From contig JAQIBO010000370.1 in the NCBI GenBank assembly GCA_027859055.1, positions 1 to 24,290 on the forward strand: 24,290 nucleotides of DNA, given 5' to 3'. How positions within the stretch are numbered: position 1 is the first letter of the stretch; each line of letters begins with the position of its first letter. This DNA is from Spirochaeta sp. (GTDB lineage: Bacteria > Spirochaetota > Spirochaetia > DSM-27196 > Alkalispirochaetaceae). Shown here piece after piece: positions 16,560-22,671 of this stretch. A model generated the notes under the pieces. That model was given only the letters and a program-made list of their open reading frames with translations. It did not search any database and was not told the DNA's origin. The position numbers and the translations under genes are program-made.

Positions 16560-17964
16560 ATACCGGCATGACAAGCTTCACGTCGGTGCCGTCGTTGCGC
16601 CGGATCTCCATGTACCCCTGGTGCTGAGTGAGCAGCGCGTCGATTACCGTAAGACCGTATCCGCGACGTATTCCGGCTGCCACCTCGGCGGGCACGCCGA
16701 TTCCGTTGTCACACACCCCGATGGTGAGGCGATCCGGAGCCGCGCCGAACGAGACGGTTATGCGTGGCCTGGTGGCCGGCGGCTCGCTGTTCGCGGGCAC
16801 CGCGGTCCCGGGAAATGCGTATTTTACGGCGTTGGTGATCAGCTCGTTTACCATGATACCGATCGCCACGGCACGGCGCGTGACCGTAGGGTACGCCGTG
16901 CCGGTGCCGTTGTACGTGACCGTCACGTCTCCGGGAAGCGTCGAGCGCTGCAGGTCCGTGACCACCCCGCTGAGCAGCGCATCGAGGTCAACGGTATCAC
17001 CGGTCTGCGTCATCTCGAGGCGGTCGTAGACGGTGTGAATGACCTGAATCCGGTTTTGCGCCTCGTTGAGCGCGGTGACTACCTCGGGTGACTCACTTTG
17101 CCCGGCCTGCACCGACAGAAGTGACGCTACCAGGGCAAGATCGTTTCGAATCCGGTGCCGAATCTCCTGCAGAATAACGTCTTTTTCCTCCAGAAGTGCC
17201 CGCACGCGCCGTTCCGCCTCTTTTTGCTCGGTAATGTCCTTGTAGGTGGCCACGATACCGATCGGTTGTCCTTCCATCAGAATTGGAGCATCCGCGAGGA
17301 TAACCGCCACCGGCGTCCCGTCCTTGCGAAAGCGGGTGGACTCGGTGTGGGGGACCGTCTCATGGCGCATCACCCGGGCGCTGTACTCGGCGGCCCGGCG
17401 CCGCTCTCCCGGATCAGCGCCGGCTACCAGGTCATCGAGATTGCGCCCCTCCGCCTCCGCGGCGGAATAGCCAAACAGTTCAGCCGCCCCGGGATTCCAC
17501 TCGACAACGCGGTGTTCCGGGTCAAGGGTAATAATCGCGTCCGGCGCGGAGGCGACGATCTCCTCGAGGTACAGGCGACGGCGTTCACTTTCCAGTTCCA
17601 GCCGCTTGCGTTCGGATACGTCGTAATACCGAACAAGAACACCGTTAATAACCGGGTCATCGGTCCGGTTAATCGCGGACATACTGACCCAGCGGTACGA
17701 GCCGTCACGGTGCTGATACCGACATTCGGTCTCGGCACGTCCGCCGGTGGCGGCAACCAGGACGGCAAACTGTTCAAAAACGGCATCACGGTCATCGGGA
17801 TGGATCAACTCAAGCCCGGAACGGCCGATGAGTTCCTCAGGATCCCAGCCGAAGACGTGGCGAACGTTGGCGCTCTTGAACCGGGTAGTACCATCGGGAT
17901 CAAGAATGGCCAGCACGTCAGAGATGTTCTCGATCAGCGCTTCAAAAAACTTTCCGTTATCCAT
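16543..17964 (-). CDS. Sensor histidine kinase: PAS-PAS-HisKA_2-HATPase
   Basis: The 473-residue protein has two PAS domains (about 1-118 and 132-250), each ending in the PAC signature (DVSERKRLELE; DITEQKEAERR). The HisKA_2 segment follows with His270 in LQEIRHRIRNDLALVASLLS, then an HATPase domain with MVNELITNAVKYAF. In contrast to the two neighbours, its G1 box is canonical (CDNGIG), and no receiver is present. It is probably a cytoplasmic kinase sensing through its PAS ligands. The ATG at 17964 has GGGAG 7 bases upstream, but a strong -10 box lies so close that this Shine-Dalgarno sequence may not be in the transcript. It is the third HisKA_2 kinase in a row, which suggests local duplication. 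Confidence 0.87.
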   Translation of the reverse strand: MDNGKFFEALIENISDVLAILDPDGTTRFKSANVRHVFGWDPEELIGRSGLELIHPDDRDAVFEQFAVLVAATGGRAETECRYQHRDGSYRWVSMSAINRTDDPVINGVLVRYYDVSERKRLELESERRRLYLEEIVASAPDAIITLDPEHRVVEWNPGAAELFGYSAAEAEGRNLDDLVAGADPGERRRAAEYSARVMRHETVPHTESTRFRKDGTPVAVILADAPILMEGQPIGIVATYKDITEQKEAERRVRALLEEKDVILQEIRHRIRNDLALVASLLSVQAGQSESPEVVTALNEAQNRIQVIHTVYDRLEMTQTGDTVDLDALLSGVVTDLQRSTLPGDVTVTYNGTGTAYPTVTRRAVAIGIMVNELITNAVKYAFPGTAVPANSEPPATRPRITVSFGAAPDRLTIGVCDNGIGVPAEVAAGIRRGYGLTVIDALLTQHQGYMEIRRNDGTDVKLVMPVFTEER

Positions 17965-17975
17965 CGTCTGCTCCC

Positions 17976-18004
17976 ATTATCAGCCAGCGCCGCCGGGAGC
18001 GCAA
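17976..18004 (-). promoter_or_regulatory. Promoter of the 16543-17964 kinase gene
   Basis: On the minus strand TTGCGC (18004-17999) and GATAAT (17981-17976) have a 17-base spacer. The -10 matches the consensus at five of six positions. It ends 11 bases before the ATG, giving a very short leader of about 4-5 bases. Confidence 0.5.
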
Positions 18005-18019
18005 TATGTGGCGTCGAAT

Positions 18020-18048
18020 TTGTCTATTCCTGCGTTTCCGGGTAGGAT
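18020..18048 (+). promoter_or_regulatory. Promoter of the Nudix gene (leaderless type)
   Basis: TTGTCT (18020-18025) and TAGGAT (18043-18048) are separated by 17 bases. The -10 ends 7 bases before the ATG at 18056. The AGGAT could be read as a Shine-Dalgarno sequence, but the same bases fit a -10 box at the standard distance, as in the other leaderless candidates of this window. Confidence 0.45.
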
Positions 18049-18055
18049 CAACACT

Positions 18056-18721
18056 ATGAACGCCGAGGGTCTGCCTGCGCTGCGACGCGCACTGCGTGAC
18101 AATCTTCCCGGGGAACCGGCGCACCACACGATGATGCCCACCGGACGACCGTATACTCCGGCTGAGAACGCGCCGCGCCTGCCGGGGACGGTTCGTACCG
18201 GGGCGGTTTTGATCGTGCTGGTGCCGGACACCGCGGACGGTGCGGGATGGACCGTGCCGTTTATCCAGCGGACGATCGATGACGGCCCCCACTCGGGGCA
18301 GATCGCGTTTCCCGGCGGCGCGGTTGAGCCGGGCGACGGGGATATCACCGCCACCGCAATTCGCGAGGCCCATGAGGAGATCGCTCTGGAGCCGGCGTTG
18401 ATCGATGTGGTGGGTCTGTTGACGCCGCTGTACATCGACGTCAGCTCGTTTTTAATTACGCCGGTGGTGGCAACCGTCGCACCGGGCAAACCCTTCCCCT
18501 GGAACCGACTGGCAGCGCAGGCGTCGGAGGTGGCGCGAATCATCCCGGTACCCCCGTGCGATCTTGCGGAAACCCGTGCGGTACGGGAACTCGATGTCCG
18601 GGGAACGGTGATGACCGTCCCGACGTACCTTTACAAGGGTGATGTGATCTGGGGAGCAACGGCAATGATCACCGCGGAGCTGTTGGCCGTGTGCGAATCT
18701 GTCGGGTGTTGCCGCGCATAA
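18056..18721 (+). CDS. Nudix hydrolase, CoA pyrophosphatase type (NudL/YeaB-like)
   Basis: The 221-residue protein has the extended NudL signature: an upstream GQIAFPGG (81-88) and a Nudix box running to TAIREAHEEIAL (100-111), with R103, E104, E107 and E108 as the metal-binding core. The spacing between the first Gly and the REx2EE helix, with EPGDGD in between, is that of the CoA-hydrolysing subgroup. It should cleave CoA and derivatives to 3',5'-ADP and phosphopantetheine products in the cytoplasm. The ATG at 18056 fits the promoter found. It is convergent with the aminotransferase gene 15 bases away. Confidence 0.87.
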   Translation: MNAEGLPALRRALRDNLPGEPAHHTMMPTGRPYTPAENAPRLPGTVRTGAVLIVLVPDTADGAGWTVPFIQRTIDDGPHSGQIAFPGGAVEPGDGDITATAIREAHEEIALEPALIDVVGLLTPLYIDVSSFLITPVVATVAPGKPFPWNRLAAQASEVARIIPVPPCDLAETRAVRELDVRGTVMTVPTYLYKGDVIWGATAMITAELLAVCESVGCCRA

Positions 18722-18736
18722 CCGTCCCGCGTATCG

Positions 18737-19561
18737 TCACGGCAACGATATTGGCTCCAGGTGGGCGTCCATCCAGCGCTCCCACCCGGCGATGAGCTCC
18801 CGGGTGACCGGACCGGGCGGACCGATCACAAACTCACCGATCCGGCGGACCGGTACGATTCCCCGAGTGGCGGAGCTGATGCACGCCTCGGAAACGGTTC
18901 CCTCAGCGAGATCGGTCCGGGTTATCGGCGTGGTGACCACCGGGAGGACCTCCGCTGCCACCTCCAGGACGATCTTGCGCGAAATGCCCTCAAGCACGCC
19001 CTCGCCGGCAGTGCGCAGGGTGCCGGCAACCACCGCGTAGAAGTTGGAAGTGGCTCCCTCAAGAATTGCACCGGCGTCGTCGGTCAAAAGGTGTTCATAC
19101 ACAGTCGCGGAACCGAGGCCGGTGCGGGTATGCATCCAGGCGGTACTTTTCACCGTGGGGTTCTCCCGCGCCGCGCCGACGGCCAGATCGCAGTCCACCC
19201 CGTCGCGGCGGAGCTCCGGCGGCGGTTCCGCCGCCGGTTCCGTGGTGATACGGTACCACACCGGCGTGTCCAGAACGGCGGTGACGCGGAAGCGGATATC
19301 CCCGTCCGCCGGCCGCTCCCCGGCGAGGATCTCGCGGATCCGGCGGCGGGGAACGGAAAGATCAGGCACGCCGAGGCGCGCCGCGGAGCGCTCCATCCGG
19401 TCAAAGTGGTCGTCCAGGCGCAGGACGGAGCCGGTACGGTAGGTGCGGGCGACGAGGTACACGCCGTTGGATGGTTCTTCCGCCGCCGCCTGCCGGAGGG
19501 TTGTGGCGGGTGTCGGAACGCGGAAAATCTCCGCGGAACGGAGTTCGATTATCGTGTTCAT
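18737..19561 (-). CDS. Class IV (branched-chain/ADC-lyase fold) PLP aminotransferase
   Basis: The 274-residue protein has the fold-type IV features: VARTYRTGSVLRLDDHFDRM near the N-terminus, the PLP Lys138 in NPTVKSTAWMHTR, Glu169 in AILEGATSNFYAV and the late ISSATRGIVPV. This fits the family of branched-chain aminotransferases, D-amino acid aminotransferases and aminodeoxychorismate lyases, but the substrate is not decided by these motifs. The ATG at 19561 has AAGG 5 bases upstream. An in-frame TTG five codons earlier lacks support. The gene is divergent from the Rrf2 regulator with only 52 bases between start codons, so the Rrf2 protein may regulate it. Confidence 0.85.
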   Translation of the reverse strand: MNTIIELRSAEIFRVPTPATTLRQAAAEEPSNGVYLVARTYRTGSVLRLDDHFDRMERSAARLGVPDLSVPRRRIREILAGERPADGDIRFRVTAVLDTPVWYRITTEPAAEPPPELRRDGVDCDLAVGAARENPTVKSTAWMHTRTGLGSATVYEHLLTDDAGAILEGATSNFYAVVAGTLRTAGEGVLEGISRKIVLEVAAEVLPVVTTPITRTDLAEGTVSEACISSATRGIVPVRRIGEFVIGPPGPVTRELIAGWERWMDAHLEPISLP

Positions 19562-19578
19562 AAGCGCCTTATCCAATC

Positions 19579-19607
19579 TTGAGCATTTTCCTGTATCATT
19601 CTATACT
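19579..19607 (+). promoter_or_regulatory. Promoter of the Rrf2 gene (leaderless type)
   Basis: TTGAGC (19579-19584) and TATACT (19602-19607) are 17 bases apart. The -10 ends 6 bases before the ATG at 19614, and no Shine-Dalgarno sequence lies between. GTAT-N6-ATAC (19593-19606) forms a short inverted repeat across the spacer and -10, a possible autoregulatory site. Confidence 0.6.
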
Positions 19608-19613
19608 CACCCT

Positions 19614-20078
19614 ATGAGAATCACCACTAAAGGTAGATATGCGCTGCGGGCTATGACAAATCTTGCGGTCGCCTACCAGGGGAAGCCCCGGCCGATCAAG
19701 AAGATCGCGGCGGATGAGGATATTTCCCCGGAATTTCTTGAGCAGATCTTTTTTAAGCTCAAAAAGCACGGAATTATCGGGTCGGTCCGTGGCCCGGGTG
19801 GTGGTTTTGTGTTGGAGAAGACCCCGGACGAGATCACGGTAAAGGACATTTTCCTTGCGGTGGATGAGGGGCTGGACCTGACGCCGTGCACGGTGTGCGG
19901 TGACACCTCCGGCGGGGCAAACTGCTCGCGACTGGAAAACTGCCTGGTGTACTCGGTCTGGAAAGAGGCGTCGGACCATATTATCGCCTATTTCGACGCG
20001 ATTACGCTGCAAAGCGTTATCGATCAGAATCAGGAGCTCCTCAAAAAGCTGCTTGAGAGCGGCGAGATCACCGCGTAG
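19614..20078 (+). CDS. Rrf2-family transcriptional regulator with four cysteines
   Basis: The 154-residue protein opens MRITTKGRYALRAMTNLAVA, the typical Rrf2 winged-helix start. It continues with the recognition region (ISPEFLEQIFFKLKKHGII) and the wing RGPGGGFVL. Cys92, Cys95, Cys104 and Cys110 (PCTVCG...NCSRLENC) lie where IscR/NsrR-type members bind an Fe-S cluster, but the spacing C-x2-C-x8-C-x5-C differs from IscR. It may sense iron, sulfur or redox state. No isc or suf genes are in the window. The neighbour divergent to it is a class IV aminotransferase. The start is firm because family members begin here and the promoter abuts it. Confidence 0.9.
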   Translation: MRITTKGRYALRAMTNLAVAYQGKPRPIKKIAADEDISPEFLEQIFFKLKKHGIIGSVRGPGGGFVLEKTPDEITVKDIFLAVDEGLDLTPCTVCGDTSGGANCSRLENCLVYSVWKEASDHIIAYFDAITLQSVIDQNQELLKKLLESGEITA

Positions 20079-20081
20079 GCT

Positions 20082-20141
20082 CCGGACCGGGCAGTCTTCG
20101 GGGCAGTCACTCTTCGGGGCGCTCCGGCAGCGCCGGTCCGG
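20082..20141. repeat. GC-rich inverted repeat and hairpin at convergent gene ends
   Basis: CCGGACCGG (20082-20090) is repeated inverted as CCGGTCCGG (20133-20141). Within it GGCGCT-CCGGC-AGCGCC (20118-20134) forms a perfect 6-bp hairpin, and a GGCAGTC...TTCGGGGC motif occurs twice in direct orientation. It spans the Rrf2 stop and the mscS 3' end. There is no T tract, so a classical rho-independent terminator is not supported. Confidence 0.35.
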
Positions 20142-21273
20142 CGACATTTCCTTTCACGTGCAAATCCATCTGCGGAAACGGAATCTCCACATGGTGCTCC
20201 CGAAACGCCCGCCAGATTTCCAGGTTGGTCCAGCTGTACGCGGGGATGCGGTCTTCCGCGTCGCGAATCCATGTACAGATGCGCACGGTAATACCCGAGT
20301 CGTCAAAAGACCACACCCGGTATGTCGGTTCTTTTCCCGGGACCGCCCAGGGATTGCGCCGGGCCGCCTCGATAAGCACCGTCCCCACCTGGTCAAGATC
20401 GCTGTTGTAACTCACCTGCACCGTATTACAGACGATAATGCGCACGTCGTCATAGGAGTAGTTGTGCATCGTGCTGCCGGTGATCCGCGAATTGGGGATA
20501 ATTATCGTTTCGTTGGTGATCGTGTTGACCACCGTGTGAATCAGCTTGATCTGCTGCACCGTCCCCTCGATTGAGTCGATCAGCACCCGGTCACCCTCTT
20601 TGACCGGGCGGGAAAAGATAATGATCACCCCGGCAAACGCGTTGCCGACCACGTCCTGCAAGCCGAATCCAAGACCGATTCCCAGAACGCCGAACAGCAC
20701 CGCCAGGGATGACAGGTTGATACCGATAATGCTGAGGCCGATGACGATTGTGAGGCCCATAACCACGAAGCGGACCGCGTTGAGGACGGAGAACTGCCGC
20801 GCCCGGTCCAGTTGCAACCGCGTGAGCAATCCGTGTTCCACCATCTGGCGGCTGACGCGGGAAAGCCACGCCGCGAGATAAAAGACCGGCAGCACAAACA
20901 GCAGGGTGATAAGGGAAATCTCTGTATTGCCGGAGGTAAAGAGCGGCTGGTTGAGTATTTGAACGATCCGACCGGTCCAGCGGAGCAGCTCCGCGCCAAG
21001 AAGCCGTCCGGCGAAAACGAACACGGAGAAGATCAGGACAAGTCGAAGCACGCGCCGCCACCACCGCAACGCGCGCCGGTTGTCGAAGTCCTCCAACTGA
21101 ACGCGAAGGATAATTCTGCGTACGATCCGGTACACGATGAACAGCAGGACCAAGATGCCGAGGAGCGGCAGGGCAAACTCCACAAGGAGCTGCAAGAGGG
21201 AAAACGGCAAGGTTACGGTGCCAAATTTTATCGATGTGGTGAGTATTTCCGGCAGTTCAACAATCCCGAACAT
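20107..21273 (-). CDS. MscS-family small-conductance mechanosensitive channel
   Basis: The 388-residue membrane protein has hydrophobic segments at about 25-51, 76-93, 119-137 and 164-184. The Gly/Ala-rich pore helix follows (LFGVLGIGLGFGLQDVVGNA at about 193-212), then the MscS beta domain (SRPVKEGDRVLI, GTVQQIKLIHTVV, IIIPNSRI). It should act as a homo-oligomeric inner-membrane channel that opens on osmotic downshock. The ATG at 21273 is 14 bases downstream of a -10 box shared symmetrically with the divergent isochorismatase gene, and has no clear Shine-Dalgarno sequence. The number of N-terminal helices is slightly higher than in E. coli MscS. Confidence 0.9.
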   Translation of the reverse strand: MFGIVELPEILTTSIKFGTVTLPFSLLQLLVEFALPLLGILVLLFIVYRIVRRIILRVQLEDFDNRRALRWWRRVLRLVLIFSVFVFAGRLLGAELLRWTGRIVQILNQPLFTSGNTEISLITLLFVLPVFYLAAWLSRVSRQMVEHGLLTRLQLDRARQFSVLNAVRFVVMGLTIVIGLSIIGINLSSLAVLFGVLGIGLGFGLQDVVGNAFAGVIIIFSRPVKEGDRVLIDSIEGTVQQIKLIHTVVNTITNETIIIPNSRITGSTMHNYSYDDVRIIVCNTVQVSYNSDLDQVGTVLIEAARRNPWAVPGKEPTYRVWSFDDSGITVRICTWIRDAEDRIPAYSWTNLEIWRAFREHHVEIPFPQMDLHVKGNVAGPALPERPEE

Positions 21274-21293
21274 TGCGCCATACTAACAGTATG
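21256..21293. promoter_or_regulatory. Bidirectional promoter, symmetric -10 boxes (mscS / isochorismatase)
   Basis: CATACT-AAC-AGTATG (21279-21293) is a perfect inverted repeat in which each arm reads CATACT on one strand, so it offers a -10 box in both directions. On the plus strand TTCAAC (21256-21261) lies 17 bases upstream and the box ends 6 bases before the ATG at 21291, a leaderless arrangement. On the minus strand the box ends 14 bases before the mscS ATG; a -35 there is weak (TTGTAC, 16-base spacer). Confidence 0.45.
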
Positions 21294-21860
21294 CGCATCA
21301 CTTTAGACAGTACAATTGGAACAATTGTTGACGTACAGGAGCGCCTCCTCCCGGCGATGCACGAGAGCGAGGCGACACTGAAACGGATCACGACGTTAAT
21401 TCGCGGGCTGGAAATTCTCGGGGTGCCGATGCTCCTGACTGAGCAGTATCCGAAGGGGTTGGGCGCTACCGTGGATGCGGTCAAGGAAGCGTTCTCCGCC
21501 CCGCCGGAACCGATCATCAAGGCCGCGTTCAGCTGCTGCGATGAGAGCGCGTTTACCGAGGCGTTGGAGTCGGGTGCGGGCGATCGGGGCGTGGCCGACG
21601 GGGGCCGGACGGTACTGATAGCCGGAATTGAAAGCCATGTGTGCGTGCTCCAGACCACCCTTGATCTGCTTGAGCGGGAGTACCAGCCGGTGGTTGTCAC
21701 CGACGCCACCTCCAGCCGGGCGCCCCGGGACCGGGATATCGCGTTTCGCCGGATAGAGCGGGAGGGTGGACGGCTGACGACGGTTGAGTCGGTGTTGTTT
21801 GAACTGACCCGGGTCAGCGGGACACCCCATTTCAAAGAGATCTCCCGTCTGGTAAAGTAG
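21291..21860 (+). CDS. Isochorismatase-family cysteine hydrolase (ISOC-like)
   Basis: The 189-residue protein is an isochorismatase-like hydrolase. Its catalytic triad can be read as Asp in TIVDVQERLLPAM, Lys in PIIKAAFSCC and Cys in GIESHVCVLQTTLDLL. TEQYPKGLGATV is typical of the ISOC1/ISOC2-like branch. The DxHxxxH metal site of nicotinamidases is absent, so a nicotinamidase function is not supported. The reaction is unknown. Transcription probably starts at or beside the ATG at 21291. It ends with TAG at 21858-21860, and the following sirtuin frame continues in the same phase without a stop. Confidence 0.87.
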   Translation: MRITLDSTIGTIVDVQERLLPAMHESEATLKRITTLIRGLEILGVPMLLTEQYPKGLGATVDAVKEAFSAPPEPIIKAAFSCCDESAFTEALESGAGDRGVADGGRTVLIAGIESHVCVLQTTLDLLEREYQPVVVTDATSSRAPRDRDIAFRRIEREGGRLTTVESVLFELTRVSGTPHFKEISRLVK

Positions 21861-21875
21861 CGTATCGCACACACC

Positions 21876-22610
21876 ATCGATCAACAGCTTCTGCAACATG
21901 CGGCGGATATTATCTCCGCCGCCGACTATCTCGTCGCGTTTACCGGGGCCGGTATATCCGTGGAAAGCGGAATCCCCTCGTTTCGCGGAGAAAACGGGCT
22001 CTGGCACCGCTATGACCCGCAAATTCTGGAGCTGGGATACTTTCTCCGCAACCCCGAGGCGTCGTGGGAGGTTATCAAAGAGATCTTTTACGACAACTTC
22101 GGCCACGCCGAACCGAATATCGCCCATAAGACGTTGGCGTACTGGGAGGAGGTTGGCCTGCTCAAGGCGCTGATCACGCAGAATATCGACGATTTGCACT
22201 ACAAGGCGGGCAACCGGGAACCGATCGAGTACCACGGAAACAGCCGAATGCTGGTGTGCACCCAGACGGGAACGCGCTATCCCGCAACGGAGGATCGTCT
22301 GCATTCGCTGCCACCGCTCTCCGATGAGGGGGCACTGCTGAAGCCGGACTTCGTGTTTTTTGGCGAGGGGATACCCCGGGAGGCCGCGGGACGGGCGGAA
22401 CACGCGGCGCGGACCGCCGATGTGATGCTGATTATCGGTACCACCGGTGAGGTCTACCCCGCCGCGGCGTTGCCGCCGATGGCGGCGCAGAACCGGGCAA
22501 CGATTATCGAGATCAACCCGGAGCGCAGCGGCTACACCTCAACGATTACCGATCTGTTTATCCAGGCGCCGGCGGGAGCGGCGATGGCGGCGTTGAACGG
22601 GCTGGTGTGA
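21876..22610 (+). CDS. Sirtuin (Sir2-family) with degenerate zinc site; start codon uncertain
   Basis: The frame encodes clear Sir2 motifs: FTGAGISVESGIPSFRG, TQNIDDLHYKAG, the catalytic His in EYHGN, PDFVFFGE, GTTGEVYPAAALP and EINPE. NAD binding and catalysis therefore look intact. Only one cysteine (LVCTQT) is left of the usual Cx2C...Cx2C zinc tetrad. No ATG, GTG or TTG lies in frame between the preceding TAG (21858-21860) and the GTG at 21960, and that GTG falls after TGAGIS, so using it would remove the NAD-binding loop. Homologues begin about 20 residues before TGAGIS, which points to ATC at 21876 (ATC GAT CAA CAG); CTG at 21891 is another choice. The start given is thus a homology-based guess. 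Alternatives are read-through from the isochorismatase or a broken start. Confidence 0.75.
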   Translation: MDQQLLQHAADIISAADYLVAFTGAGISVESGIPSFRGENGLWHRYDPQILELGYFLRNPEASWEVIKEIFYDNFGHAEPNIAHKTLAYWEEVGLLKALITQNIDDLHYKAGNREPIEYHGNSRMLVCTQTGTRYPATEDRLHSLPPLSDEGALLKPDFVFFGEGIPREAAGRAEHAARTADVMLIIGTTGEVYPAAALPPMAAQNRATIIEINPERSGYTSTITDLFIQAPAGAAMAALNGLV

Positions 22611-22636
22611 AGGGCGGCCGGCGCGGCAGCAAAGAG

Positions 22637-22665
22637 TTGCAGGGCGCGGCGAGTCGGCCTACACT
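22637..22665 (+). promoter_or_regulatory. Promoter of the glycosyltransferase gene (leaderless type)
   Basis: TTGCAG (22637-22642) and TACACT (22660-22665) have a 17-base spacer, and the -10 ends 6 bases before the ATG at 22672. There is no Shine-Dalgarno sequence in between (CTGTGC). The boxes are almost the same as those of cheW, but here they directly abut the coding sequence. Confidence 0.65.
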
Positions 22666-22671
22666 CTGTGC

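Noticed and set aside
21291..21860. Calling the isochorismatase-family protein a nicotinamidase (PncA)
   Set aside because: The DxHxxxH metal-binding motif of nicotinamidases is missing, and the TEQYPKGLG motif points to the ISOC-like branch.
21960..22610. GTG at 21960 as the sirtuin start
   Set aside because: It would begin after TGAGIS and remove the NAD-binding loop, although the frame upstream encodes the expected N-terminal helix and that motif.
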